From: Streptomyces xantholiticus
Lineage (GTDB): Bacteria > Actinomycetota > Actinomycetes > Streptomycetales > Streptomycetaceae
Reading direction: 5' to 3'
NCBI RefSeq assembly: GCF_014651015.1
Contig: NZ_BMWB01000027.1
Location: 1 to 64,000, forward strand
DNA length: 64,000 nt
A model generated the notes under the pieces. That model saw nothing but the letters and a program-made list of their open reading frames with translations. It made no database searches and was not told the DNA's origin. Positions 8,374 through 17,142 of this stretch are shown here, one piece after another. The position numbers and the translations under genes were made by a program. How positions within the stretch are numbered: the stretch's first letter is position 1; every line of letters starts with the position of its first letter.

Positions 8374-11300
8374 TCTGACTCGCCTCGCGTCGTGCCGGGG
8401 GCTTGCGCCGGGGGTTCGGGGTACTGGCCGCCGTTCGGGTCGCCGTAGCCGTAGCCGTAGGGGTCGTACTGGCCGTCCTGCTGGTAGGCGCCGTCCTGCT
8501 GGTACGGGGAGCCTTGCTGGTACCGGCCGTCGCCGTAGGACGTGGCCTGGTACGGATCCGCCTGGTACTGCTGCTGGTACGTGGTGTCGCCGTACGCCTG
8601 GTCGCCGCCGTACTGCTGCCCGTCGGTGTATCCCTGGCCGTCGCCGTACTGAGCGTCCTGGTACCCGGCCTGGCCGTACGTGGTCCCGTAGTCGGCGTCG
8701 GCGTACGTCTGCGCGTCCCACTCCCCGTACTGCTGCGGCACCGCCGCGTACGGCGCGGGCTGCTCCACCTCCTGGGGGCCCTGCTCCTGCTCCGCGGGCG
8801 CGGCCTCGGAGGCTTCCGCGGCCTCGGACTCCGCCTGCGCGCGCAGCCTGCGCGCCCTGCGGCCATCGCCGGACACCGCCTGGTCCGGTACCGCGACCGG
8901 CTCGTCCGGCAGATCGTCGTCGATCTCCCGGCGCCGCCCGGGGAGGGCGAGCACCACCAGCACCAGCGCGAGGAACGCCTGGATCCAGATCCAGGCCGTG
9001 TGGCCGGCCGGGTCCTCGTACGTCAGCTCGAGGCGGCCGCCCTCCGCAGGCAGCTCGAAGCCCTGCGCCCACCCGTCGACCGTGGTCTTCTCGAGCGGCC
9101 GGCCGTCGAGCGTGGCCTGCCAGCCCTCGTCGGCACGGTCAGCGATGCGCAGGATCCGGCCGGCCCCGCCGACGGGGATCTCGGCATGCGCCTCCACTGC
9201 GTCGGACGCCACCGGCAGCGGCTCCTCCTTGCCGCCCACGATCGTGGCGCGGGCGACCTGGCGGTCCACGCGCCACAGGGCGCTGCCGTCGAGCTGGCTG
9301 AGCCGGCTCAGGCCGGGCGTGGCATCGAGGACGCGGCTGGTTTGACGGGGGGCGCCGTCGCGCACGAGGACGTAACGGATCGCATAGCCGCTGAGCTGGC
9401 TCGTCTGGTCGGCGCCGGAGCCTGCGACAAGGTTGGCGACGATCTTGTCGAGGCGGGCGTCGTTGCCGCCCGCCTCGGTGAGCTCCGCGTCGCCGAGGCG
9501 CCCGCCGGAGCCGCGCACGAGTGTGTACGAGACCTTGGCGACCGAGGTACCGCCTAGCACCAGGGTGCGCGGCTGGTCCTGGGTGTCGCTCTCCTCCGCG
9601 ACGAACGCGGGCACCTGGACCGGGTCGCGCCGCTCCAGGGGGCCGCCCGCGCCGCTGATCATCCAGTTGACCGCGGCAATGACCGGGGCCAGGCCGGCGG
9701 CCAGGGCGACGAGGGCGGCGACAGGCTGCCGCCAGCCGAAGCTCTGGGCCGCGACGCGGCTGCGCCCGCCCTCCGCGCCGAGCACGGCGGCCGCGAGCAG
9801 CGCGATGCCGTAGACGAGGGTCGCCGGTCCCGCCCAGCCGGCGTCGCTTTCACCGGAGCCGTTGACGAGGGCCGCGAAGACGAGGGCGATCAGCGCGACC
9901 GCCCAGGCGGTGCGGATCGCGAACTGCCGCTCCTCGCGCAGCAGGGCGCCGAGTGCGGCGAGGACGACGCCGATCATCAGGACGCCGCCGACGGTTCCGG
10001 GCCCGCCGGGGCTGATGCCCAGCAGGTCGGTGGCGCTCGCCGCGCCGCCGTCGTACGCGACTCCCGCCTCGCGGAAGAACGCGGAGGGGCTGCTCAGCAG
10101 GGAGAGCGACCAGGGGGCGAGGACGAGCACGGGGGTGCCGACGGCCGCGAGGAAACGCAGTCCGTAGGCGGTGATGTCGCCGCGCCGCAGCACCAGGACG
10201 GCGATGCCGAGGATCACGGCGATCGGCCACACGACGGGCGTGAAGGCCATCGCGAAGGTGAGCAGCAGGGCGTACGCCCAGGTGGCCCGCCAACTGCCGC
10301 GGCCGCCAGGGACCCGCAGCCCGTGGGCGGCGACGGCCGCACGGGCGATGAGCGGCAGCACGACGGCGAGGACGGCGGTGCCGAGCCGTCCGGTGGCCAG
10401 CGCGCCGGTCGCGGCGGGCAGGAAGGCGTAGGCGACGCTCGCCCAGGCCCGCAGGAGCCGCGACTCGACGATGGGCCTGGAGGCGAAGTATGCGGTGAGA
10501 CCGGCCAGCGGAACGGAGCAGACGAGCAGTACGGTCAGCGCGAGTCCGGTGGAGCCGAGGAACAGCGCGGACAGCACCGCGAGGACGGCGAGGTAGGGCG
10601 GCGCCGGCTGGGTGCCGCCGGTGCCGATGGGGTGCCAGCCGTCCGCGTAACGACCCCACAGTTCAAAGACGTCGGCGGGGGCCGGCAGCAGCGCGCCGCC
10701 GGCCAGCGCGCCGCCTGCGAACAGTCCACGGCAGGCCACGAGGGAGACGACGAGCAGCACGGCGAAGAGGAGGGGGCCCGGCTTGCGGGCGATCTTCTTC
10801 AGCCTGGCGAACTGCTCGATCTCCAGGAAGTCGGCGTCGTCGCCGCCCGGTCCGGATTCGACGGCTCCGTGGCGGGAGCCGCCGGAGTCCGCGTCCGAGC
10901 CTGAGAAGTTGGATACGAGCTGCTCGACGGTCGCGCGGACGGTGGCGCCGGGCGGCGGGAACAGGGGCCGCAGTTCGTTCGCCTCGACCGCCCGCCGGGA
11001 CCGTCTGCGCCGCCCGGCCAGGATGCGCTCGGGGCGCAGCAGTACGGCGAAGAGACCCATGACCTCGTCGACGGCCTGCCCGGGCACCTTGCCGACGAGG
11101 TAGGCGAGGGTGCGTAGCAGGGTGCCGAAGACGATGCGCAGCAGTACGTACGGCAGTGCGACGCCACGGGTGTTGGTGAGCAGCGTGTACACCGCACCGG
11201 CCTTGTCGACGCGGTGCGGGCTGGCGACGGACCGGCCGGCGCAGTCGACGGTGCGGCGCTCGCGGGCGGCCGCTTCCGCGTGCCGCAGGACGGCGTCGGG

Positions 11301-12086
11301 GGCGATCAGGACGCGGTGTCCGGCCGAATGCGCTCGCCAGCACAGGTCGACGTCGTCGCGCATCAGCGGCAGCCGCCGGTCGAAGCCGCCGAGTTCCTCG
11401 AAGACGTCCCGGCGGACGAGCATTCCGGCGGAGGACACGGACAGGACCGAGCGGACCTGGTCGTGCTGGCCCTGGTCCTGCTCGCGGCGGTCGAGCCCGG
11501 TCCAGCGGCGGCCGCTGTTGGCGATGGAGACGCCGGTCTCGAGGAGTTGCCTGCGGTCGTACCAGCCGCGGAGCTTGGGGCCGATGACCGCGGCGTGCTC
11601 GTCGGAGTCGGCGACGCGGAGCAGTTGGGCGAGGGCGTCGGGCTCGGGCGCGCAGTCGTCGTGGAGGAGCCAGAGCCACTGCACGGGCTCGCCGTGCGGA
11701 AGCTCGGGCATGTCGTAGGTCTCGTCGCGCCAGGTCCTGCTGACCGGGTCCCAGCCGCTGGGCCGCTTCAGATACGGCAGGTCCTCGGGGGTGAGCACAC
11801 CGGCGGTGCGGACGGCCTCCTCCACGGCGGTGCCGAAACCGGTGCGGCGGGCGAGATGCAGTACGCGCTCGGCGCCGAGGGCGTCGGTGAGGAGCCGGGC
11901 CGAGTCGTCGGCGCTGCCGGTGTCGGCCGCGACGACGTTCTGTACGGGGCGCTCCTGGCCGATCAGTCCGGCGAGGGCGTCGGGGAGCCAGCGCGCGCCG
12001 TCGTGGGAGACGAGCACTGCGGTGACGACGTGCCGCGGGAACTCGGGCGCGGCGGCCGGAACAAACGCGGCTGTGGTGGCGGACAT
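8370..12086 (-). CDS. Giant family-2 glycosyltransferase with membrane domain and Tyr/Gln-rich tail
   Basis: A 1238-residue protein. Residues 15-330 form a GT-A (GT2) domain: VTAVLVSHDGARWLPDALAG, NVVAADTGSADDS, WLWLLHDDCAPEPDALAQLL (DDxD-like metal site) and DVDLCWRAHSAGHRV. Then come a cytosolic linker, at least ten membrane segments (about 440-830) and an extracytoplasmic beta-rich region (about 830-1030). A further membrane segment lies near 1040, before a 130-residue tail rich in Tyr, Gln, Gly and Asp. It probably transfers sugars to a lipid or surface polymer; donor and acceptor are unknown. It lies downstream of whiB and is coupled to the DUF5719 gene. The 215 bp between it and whiB hold no obvious gene. 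Confidence 0.88.
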   Translation of the reverse strand: MSATTAAFVPAAAPEFPRHVVTAVLVSHDGARWLPDALAGLIGQERPVQNVVAADTGSADDSARLLTDALGAERVLHLARRTGFGTAVEEAVRTAGVLTPEDLPYLKRPSGWDPVSRTWRDETYDMPELPHGEPVQWLWLLHDDCAPEPDALAQLLRVADSDEHAAVIGPKLRGWYDRRQLLETGVSIANSGRRWTGLDRREQDQGQHDQVRSVLSVSSAGMLVRRDVFEELGGFDRRLPLMRDDVDLCWRAHSAGHRVLIAPDAVLRHAEAAARERRTVDCAGRSVASPHRVDKAGAVYTLLTNTRGVALPYVLLRIVFGTLLRTLAYLVGKVPGQAVDEVMGLFAVLLRPERILAGRRRRSRRAVEANELRPLFPPPGATVRATVEQLVSNFSGSDADSGGSRHGAVESGPGGDDADFLEIEQFARLKKIARKPGPLLFAVLLVVSLVACRGLFAGGALAGGALLPAPADVFELWGRYADGWHPIGTGGTQPAPPYLAVLAVLSALFLGSTGLALTVLLVCSVPLAGLTAYFASRPIVESRLLRAWASVAYAFLPAATGALATGRLGTAVLAVVLPLIARAAVAAHGLRVPGGRGSWRATWAYALLLTFAMAFTPVVWPIAVILGIAVLVLRRGDITAYGLRFLAAVGTPVLVLAPWSLSLLSSPSAFFREAGVAYDGGAASATDLLGISPGGPGTVGGVLMIGVVLAALGALLREERQFAIRTAWAVALIALVFAALVNGSGESDAGWAGPATLVYGIALLAAAVLGAEGGRSRVAAQSFGWRQPVAALVALAAGLAPVIAAVNWMISGAGGPLERRDPVQVPAFVAEESDTQDQPRTLVLGGTSVAKVSYTLVRGSGGRLGDAELTEAGGNDARLDKIVANLVAGSGADQTSQLSGYAIRYVLVRDGAPRQTSRVLDATPGLSRLSQLDGSALWRVDRQVARATIVGGKEEPLPVASDAVEAHAEIPVGGAGRILRIADRADEGWQATLDGRPLEKTTVDGWAQGFELPAEGGRLELTYEDPAGHTAWIWIQAFLALVLVVLALPGRRREIDDDLPDEPVAVPDQAVSGDGRRARRLRAQAESEAAEASEAAPAEQEQGPQEVEQPAPYAAVPQQYGEWDAQTYADADYGTTYGQAGYQDAQYGDGQGYTDGQQYGGDQAYGDTTYQQQYQADPYQATSYGDGRYQQGSPYQQDGAYQQDGQYDPYGYGYGDPNGGQYPEPPAQAPGTTRGESE
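8381..8757. repeat. Low-complexity coding repeats for the Tyr/Gln/Gly tail
   Basis: On the plus strand this stretch repeats short blocks such as CTGCTGGTACG and GTCGCCGTACTG. They encode irregular Y-Q-Q, Y-G-D and Q-D-G units in the last 130 residues of the glycosyltransferase. The repeats are degenerate, not exact copies. Confidence 0.75.
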
Positions 12087-12301
12087 TGAGGTACGGGCCC
12101 TCCGGCGGGGTCACCCCGTAGGGGCTGTGGTGCGTCACGGACGGGGCCCCACACTAACGGCTGGCATGCCGACGGTCCGCAGCCTGTGGACAACCCACGG
12201 ACGGCGGACCGTTCGTTACGCACCCAGTTGACGCGGTTGTACCGTTTGACCGGTCGAGGGACGGTCGGCACGGTGGGGCCGGGCCGATGACGGCGGTGCA
12301 G

Positions 12302-12565
12302 TCAGACGGCGGCTTTCTTGAGCCGCCGGCGCTCCCGCTCGGAGAGACCGCCCCAGATTCCGAATCTCTCGTCGTTGTTCAGGGCGTATTCGAGACATTC
12401 GGACCGGACCTCACAGGCAAGGCAGACTTTCTTGGCCTCGCGGGTGGAGCCGCCCTTCTCGGGGAAGAAGGACTCAGGATCGGTCTGGGCGCACAACGCG
12501 CGCTCCTGCCAGCCGAGTTCCTCATCCGCGTCCTCGACCAGCAGTTGTTCGAACAGCTCGGTCAT
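12302..12565 (-). CDS. whiB: WhiB developmental transcription factor (Wbl protein)
   Basis: An 87-residue Wbl protein, near identical in my recollection to S. coelicolor WhiB, which works with WhiA to drive septation of aerial hyphae. Four cysteines (C25, C48, C51, C57; spacing C-x22-C-x2-C-x5-C) ligate a 4Fe-4S cluster. The G(I/V)WGG turn appears as FGIWGGLSERERRRLKKAA, followed by a basic DNA-binding tail. The ATG at 12565 (MTELFEQLLVEDADEELGW) fits the family; the longer in-frame reading is untranslated leader. It lies alone upstream of the glycosyltransferase, with a long upstream region that is moderately AT-rich for this genome and probably holds several promoters. Confidence 0.97.
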   Translation of the reverse strand: MTELFEQLLVEDADEELGWQERALCAQTDPESFFPEKGGSTREAKKVCLACEVRSECLEYALNNDERFGIWGGLSERERRRLKKAAV

Positions 12566-12988
12566 GTGCGCCCCTCGTCTGTCTTTGCGTCCCCGTGATG
12601 TTGCCGCGATCGTTTTCGGCCGAACGACACGAGTGAAATTACAAGTGTGTAGCTCCAGACCAGTCAAGCTGAGATCTGCTATTGGGCCCGGTATTCACTC
12701 TGCGGAACCAAGGTTATGCGGAAAGTGTTCAAATCACCAAAAACCTGACACATGCCAGCGGCCAGTTCCACGCCCCGCCCCCTACCAAGAGGGAAGACGC
12801 CACAGACGTCGATCTTGTTTCGATCGGGCCGGTGAAGCGATCCGGATCACAGTCCGATCACTTCCAGCCGCGGTGACGTTTACGAGCGAATTTGCTGCCG
12901 CATGTCTCCGCCCCCCTCCCTGCACAAACCTTTCTCCCCTCCCAGTTACCGGAAAAGGTGAAACATTGCCGCCAAATCGGTCATTGGG
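12566..12988. promoter_or_regulatory. Long divergent regulatory region between whiB and the cysteine leader
   Basis: This 420-bp interval has no convincing gene and is visibly richer in A/T than its surroundings. It must carry the whiB promoter(s) on the minus strand. At 12640-12651 there is an inverted repeat, TACA-AGTG-TGTA, near the whiB start; it is the kind of site a developmental regulator might bind, but I could not match it cleanly to a BldD, WhiA or WhiG consensus. Several short polypurine and AT patches follow without clear hairpins. Confidence 0.5.
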
Positions 12989-13018
12989 TTGACAGCGGAC
13001 GAGTAGACCAGTCACCTT
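12989..13018 (+). promoter_or_regulatory. Candidate promoter placing transcription at the leader ATG
   Basis: A consensus TTGACA (12989-12994) is followed after 18 bp by CACCTT (13013-13018), a weak -10 hexamer. Initiation about 7 bp downstream would fall at or next to the leader ATG (13026), giving a leaderless mRNA. No ribosome-binding site is seen before that ATG, which agrees with leaderless translation. The -10 assignment is tentative. Confidence 0.45.
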
Positions 13019-13025
13019 TGATCCC

Positions 13026-13118
13026 ATGCCAGCGACCACAGCGCCCCTCGCGACCCGCCACCGCGGGTTCCGCAGCGCTGTCCAGGCGCGCTGTTGCTGT
13101 TGCTGTTCCAGCTGTTGA
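13026..13118 (+). CDS. Poly-cysteine leader peptide upstream of cysteine dioxygenase
   Basis: A 30-residue ORF beginning MPATTAPLATRHRGF. Residues 23-27 are five consecutive Cys codons (TGT TGC TGT TGC TGT), and after two Ser codons residue 30 is Cys again, just before the TGA. Such short ORFs rich in the regulated amino acid are attenuation leaders; polycysteine leaders with no 5' UTR are known in mycobacteria, where they control sulfur genes by ribosome stalling. The gene 87 bp downstream encodes a cysteine-degrading enzyme, which fits a cysteine sensor. The TGA overlaps an ATG of another frame (TGATG at 13116-13120), but that frame looks non-coding. Expression and mechanism are inferred. 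Confidence 0.72.
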   Translation: MPATTAPLATRHRGFRSAVQARCCCCCSSC

Positions 13119-13205
13119 TGCCTTCGAGCTCCGGCCTTTCGCACCCTGCGTCACCTTCCCGCTCTGCGACACCCCATGCACTTCTGCTGAGGAACCCCCG
13201 CACCA

Positions 13206-13700
13206 ATGAACAGCGACAGCGACCTCCAGATCGCCGGCGACATCCTCGCCGTACAGCACCTTCTCCAGCCCGCCCGTGAGCACCCGGTCACCGTGGCCGA
13301 GTTCGCCGGCCTCGCCCGCTCCATCGCCGCCGACCGCGCACAGTGGGAACACCTCGTCGAGTACGACGCCACCTCGCGCTGGTACCACCGGCTGCGCACC
13401 GGCCCCGGCTACGAGGTCTGGCTGCTCAGCTGGGTACCCGGCCAGGGCAGCGGACTGCACGACCACGGTCCCTCCTCCGGTGTCCTCACCGTCCTCCAGG
13501 GCGAACTGACCGAGCGCACCGAGCGCGGCGAGCAGTCCCTGACGGCGGGTTCCCAGCGGGTCTTCGCGCCGGGCTACGCACACGAGGTCGCCAACGACTC
13601 ACTCGAACCGGCCGTGAGCCTGCACGTCTACTACCCGGGCCTGACCGAGATGCCGATGCACCGGGCAGCCCGCTGCACCACGGAGACCGTTCCCGTCTGA
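13206..13700 (+). CDS. Cysteine dioxygenase (cupin family)
   Basis: Oxidises L-cysteine to cysteine sulfinate with a non-haem Fe(II). The 164-residue cupin has GSGLHDHGPSSG, giving two His iron ligands (H85, H87), and a third near H140 in VSLHVYYPG. The substrate-arginine region around RWYHRLRTGPGYEVW also matches bacterial CDO. A weak GAGG motif lies about 12 nt before the ATG at 13206. It is preceded by the poly-Cys leader and followed 30 bp later by fbiA, with which it may be co-transcribed. The region between leader and gene contains no strong simple hairpin, so any attenuator structure needs folding analysis. Confidence 0.9.
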   Translation: MNSDSDLQIAGDILAVQHLLQPAREHPVTVAEFAGLARSIAADRAQWEHLVEYDATSRWYHRLRTGPGYEVWLLSWVPGQGSGLHDHGPSSGVLTVLQGELTERTERGEQSLTAGSQRVFAPGYAHEVANDSLEPAVSLHVYYPGLTEMPMHRAARCTTETVPV

Positions 13701-13730
13701 CGCCTCCGGGGGACCTGCGAGGATGGCCGC

Positions 13731-14687
13731 ATGCGCATTGTGGTTCTGGCCGGCGGTATCGGCGGCGCCCGTTTCCTCCGCGGTCTCCAGCAGGCCGCGC
13801 CCGAAGCGGACGTCACGGTGATCGGCAACACCGGTGACGACATCCATCTCTTCGGCCTGAAGGTCTGCCCCGACCTCGACACCGTGATGTACACCCTCGG
13901 CGGTGGCATCAACGAGGACCAGGGCTGGGGCCGCCAGGACGAGACCTTCCAGGTCAAGAGCGAGCTGGCGGCATACGGCGTGGGCCCGGAATGGTTCGGT
14001 CTCGGCGACCGCGACTTCGCCACCCACATCGTCCGTACGCAGATGCTGAGCGCCGGCTATCCGCTCAGCGCCGTCACCGAGGCGCTCTGCGACCGGTGGA
14101 AGCCGGGCGTACGACTCCTGCCCATGTCCGACGACCGGGTGGAGACACACGTCGCCGTGACGGTCGACGGCGAGCGCAAGGTCATCCACTTCCAGGAGTA
14201 CTGGGTGCGGCTGCGCGCCTCCGTCGCTGCGGAGGCCGTCGTACCGGTCGGCGCGGACCAGGCCGAGCCCGCGCCCGGCGTACTGGAGGCCATCGCCTCC
14301 GCGGACGTGATCCTCTTCCCGCCGTCCAACCCCGTCGTCAGCGTCGGCACCATTCTCGCCGTGCCCGGCATCCGCGAGGCCATCGCGGAGGCGGGCGTAC
14401 CGGTCGTCGGCCTCTCCCCCATCGTCGGGGACGCACCCGTGCGCGGCATGGCCGACAAGGTGCTCGCCGCGGTGGGCGTCGAGGCGACCGCGGCGGCCGT
14501 CGCCCGGCACTACGGCTCCGGGCTGCTCGACGGCTGGCTCGTCGACCTCGTGGACGAGGCCTCGGTCCCGGCCGTCGAGGAGGCGGGCATCGTCTGCAAG
14601 GCCGTGCCGCTGATGATGACCGACGTGGACGCGGCCGCGGAGATGGCGCGTGCGGCGCTGGCCCTGGCCGAGGAGGTACGGGCGTGA
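13731..14687 (+). CDS. fbiA: 2-phospho-L-lactate transferase (coenzyme F420 biosynthesis)
   Basis: Transfers the phospho-lactate-type moiety (in bacteria a phosphoenolpyruvyl or phospholactyl group) to the deazaflavin FO, giving F420-0 or its dehydro form. The 318-residue CofD/FbiA protein begins MRIVVLAGGIGGARFLRGL and contains VIGNTGDDIHLFGLKVCPDL, both family hallmarks. The motif ILFPPSNPVVSVGTIL lies in the second half. Its stop codon overlaps the GTG of fbiB (GTGA), showing translational coupling. Confidence 0.96.
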   Translation: MRIVVLAGGIGGARFLRGLQQAAPEADVTVIGNTGDDIHLFGLKVCPDLDTVMYTLGGGINEDQGWGRQDETFQVKSELAAYGVGPEWFGLGDRDFATHIVRTQMLSAGYPLSAVTEALCDRWKPGVRLLPMSDDRVETHVAVTVDGERKVIHFQEYWVRLRASVAAEAVVPVGADQAEPAPGVLEAIASADVILFPPSNPVVSVGTILAVPGIREAIAEAGVPVVGLSPIVGDAPVRGMADKVLAAVGVEATAAAVARHYGSGLLDGWLVDLVDEASVPAVEEAGIVCKAVPLMMTDVDAAAEMARAALALAEEVRA

Positions 14688-15982
14688 GCCCGGCCTCGTA
14701 CCGGGTCTGGGCGCTGCCAGGACTCGGCGAGATCCGGCCCGGCGACAACCTCGCCAAACTGATCGCCGCCACGTCGCCCGGCCTTGCCGACGGGGACGTG
14801 CTCCTCGTCACCTCCAAGATCGTCAGCAAGGCGGAGGGGCGGCTCGTCGAGGCGGCGGACCGCGAGGCCGCCATCGACGCGGAGACGGTACGGGTGGTGG
14901 CGCGGCGCGGCGCCCTGCGCATCGTCGAGAACCGGCAGGGCCTGGTGATGGCCGCGGCGGGAGTCGACGCCTCCAACACCCCTGCCGGAACGGTGCTGTT
15001 GCTGCCCGAGGACCCGGACGCCTCCGCCCGGGCGATCCGCGAGGGCCTGCGCGACGAACTCGGTGTCGACGTCGGCGTGATCGTCACCGACACCTTCGGC
15101 CGGCCCTGGCGGGCCGGGCTCACCGACGTCGCGATCGGCGCGGCGGGCGTGCGGGTGCTGGACGACCTGCGCGGCGGCATGGACGCCCACGGCAATCCGC
15201 TCGGCGCCACCGTGGTCGCCACCGCCGACGAACTCGCCGCCGCGGGCGACCTGGTGAAGGGCAAGACCAGCGGGCTACCGGTCGCAGTCGTACGCGGGCT
15301 CGCGCACGTCGTGGCCGACACCCACGACGGCGCGAGCACGCTGATCCGGAGCGCGGCCGACGACATGTTCCGGCTGGGCACCTCGGAGGCGGTTCGAGAG
15401 GCGGTGACGCTGCGCCGTACAGTGCGGGAGTTCACCGACGAGCCGGTGGACGGCGGCGCGGTACGACGCGCGGTTGCGGCGGCGGTGACGGCACCGGCGC
15501 CGCACCACACGACGCCGTGGCGCTTCGTGCTCCTCGAGTCGGCAACGTCACGGCTGCGGCTCCTGGACGCGATGCGGGACGCGTGGATCGCGGACCTGCG
15601 GCGCGACGGCAAGTCGGAGGAATCGATCGCGGCGCGCGTCCGTCGCGGGGACGTCCTGCGCAACGCGCCGTACCTGGCAGTGCCGTGCCTGGTGACGGAG
15701 GGGGCGCACACATACGGCGACGACCGCAGGGACACGGCCGAACGCGAGATGTTCGTCGTCGCGGCGGGCGCGGGCGTCCAGAACTTCCTGGTGGCGCTGG
15801 CGGGTGAGCGGCTGGGCTCGGCGTGGGTGTCGTCGACGATGTTCTGCCGGGACGTGGTCCGCGAGGTGCTGTCGCTGCCGGAGACGTGGGACCCGATGGG
15901 TGCGGTCGCCATCGGTCATGCGGCGGCTGCGGCGAAGACGCGGGCACGGCGGGAGCCGTCGGCGTTCATCGAGGTCCGATAA
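14684..15982 (+). CDS. fbiB: Coenzyme F420 gamma-glutamyl ligase / FMN-binding dual-domain protein
   Basis: A 432-residue two-domain enzyme that adds the poly-gamma-glutamate tail and reduces dehydro-F420. Residues 1-245 form the CofE-like F420-0:glutamate ligase (WALPGLGEIRPGDNLAKL, DVLLVTSKIVSKAEGR, VIVTDTFGRPWRAGL). Residues 250-432 are a nitroreductase-like FMN domain (RRTVREFTDEPVDGGAVRRA, APHHTTPWRFVLL). The GTG at 14684 follows a GAGGAGG ribosome-binding site and overlaps the fbiA stop. The complete fusion means a full bacterial-type F420 late pathway is present. In mycobacteria the same domains are fused in FbiB. Confidence 0.95.
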   Translation: MSPASYRVWALPGLGEIRPGDNLAKLIAATSPGLADGDVLLVTSKIVSKAEGRLVEAADREAAIDAETVRVVARRGALRIVENRQGLVMAAAGVDASNTPAGTVLLLPEDPDASARAIREGLRDELGVDVGVIVTDTFGRPWRAGLTDVAIGAAGVRVLDDLRGGMDAHGNPLGATVVATADELAAAGDLVKGKTSGLPVAVVRGLAHVVADTHDGASTLIRSAADDMFRLGTSEAVREAVTLRRTVREFTDEPVDGGAVRRAVAAAVTAPAPHHTTPWRFVLLESATSRLRLLDAMRDAWIADLRRDGKSEESIAARVRRGDVLRNAPYLAVPCLVTEGAHTYGDDRRDTAEREMFVVAAGAGVQNFLVALAGERLGSAWVSSTMFCRDVVREVLSLPETWDPMGAVAIGHAAAAAKTRARREPSAFIEVR

Positions 15983-16108
15983 GGGACTCCCGGGGCGGCC
16001 GCTGCGGCTTCCCCCGACGCACACCCCTCCGCGACGCGCACCATCTCGGACGAAGCCGCGGCCCGGACGGAATCCACCGCTGACGCGGCGCGTCCCGCAG
16101 GGCGGCCC

Positions 16109-17113
16109 TCACCACTGCGCGATGTCGACGCGGCGCATCTTGGGTTCGCGCCGCGGGGGCGTGCGGCCCGAGAGCAGGATGAGACGGGCGGCGCGGTGGC
16201 GTTGGCCCTCGTAGGGGGACAGCAGTTCCAGCATCGCCGCGTCGTCGGTGTTGCGCTCGCCCGCGAGCGCGTAGCCGACGATCCGCGGCAGGTGCAGGTC
16301 GCCGACCGTGACCGCGTCGGCCGCGCCGTTGCTGCGCTGGATGACCTCCGCCGACGTCCATGGGCCGATGCCGGGAATCAACTCCAGCCGCGCCATGGCC
16401 TGTTCGGCAGGCATCGCCGCCGCCTCCTCGAGCCTGCGCGCGACCTTCACCGCACGCAGGATCGTCGACGCGCGCTTGTTGTCGACACCGGCGCGGTGCC
16501 ACTCCCAGGAAGGGACGAGTGCCCAGGCGCGCGGTTCCGGCATCACGTACATGCCGGTGTCGGGGCCCGGCGCCGGTTCACCGTACTTACGGACGAGCAG
16601 TCGCCAGGCCCGGTACGCCTCGTCCGTGGTGATCTTCTGCTCGAGGATCGAAGGGATCAGGGACTCCAGCACCAGCCCCGAACGCAGCAGCCGCAGTCCG
16701 GGCCGGCGGCGCAGCGAGGCGGCGACCAGCCGGTGCCGCGGGGCGAACGCGTCGGGTTCGTCCGCCGCCCCGAGCAGCTCGGGCAGCTGGTCGAGCAGCC
16801 ACTCGGCGCCCGGCCCCCAGGCATCCGCCTCGACGGTGCCTGCCCGCATCGCGACCCGGAGCGTGCCCGGCCCGGCGGGCGTACGGCTGGCCCGCCAGAC
16901 CGAGCCGTCGGCCGTCGTACGGAAGGTGGGGTCGGCCGGACCGCGCCGCAACGGTCCGAGGACAAGCCCGATGTCGAGCGGCCAGGGCGGTGTCCACCGG
17001 CGGAGACACGGGGCGGTATCGGCAGCGACCTGTCGCGGTATCGCGACGGGTGCGCGCGTCGCGCCACCGCGTACGGTGGCGCGGCTCGTACCCGGTCGGA
17101 AGCGCCCTGCCAT
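16109..17113 (-). CDS. AlkA-type DNA-3-methyladenine glycosylase family protein
   Basis: A 334-residue HhH-GPD protein that likely removes alkylated bases from DNA. An N-terminal beta domain (PPWPLDIGLVLGPLRRGPAD) precedes the helical core LVLESLIPSILEQKITTDEA. The helix-hairpin-helix is LELIPGIGPWTSAEVIQR, and the catalytic Asp falls in AVTVGDLHLPRIVGYAL. It converges with fbiB and is followed upstream by manC on the same strand, with no obvious functional link. The first 40 residues are poorly conserved in appearance and the true start could be later than 17113. Confidence 0.88.
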   Translation of the reverse strand: MAGRFRPGTSRATVRGGATRAPVAIPRQVAADTAPCLRRWTPPWPLDIGLVLGPLRRGPADPTFRTTADGSVWRASRTPAGPGTLRVAMRAGTVEADAWGPGAEWLLDQLPELLGAADEPDAFAPRHRLVAASLRRRPGLRLLRSGLVLESLIPSILEQKITTDEAYRAWRLLVRKYGEPAPGPDTGMYVMPEPRAWALVPSWEWHRAGVDNKRASTILRAVKVARRLEEAAAMPAEQAMARLELIPGIGPWTSAEVIQRSNGAADAVTVGDLHLPRIVGYALAGERNTDDAAMLELLSPYEGQRHRAARLILLSGRTPPRREPKMRRVDIAQW

Positions 17114-17142
17114 GCGGCCAGGCTACTGGTACCGGTCGTCGG

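Noticed and set aside
12640..12651. BldD box in the whiB upstream region
   Set aside because: The TACA-N4-TGTA inverted repeat does not fit the 13-bp consensus at several fixed positions, so it is reported only as an unassigned repeat.
13118..13279. Second leader frame starting in the TGATG overlap after the poly-Cys ORF
   Set aside because: It runs into the cysteine dioxygenase gene in another frame and has Ser/Arg/Pro composition typical of non-coding frames.
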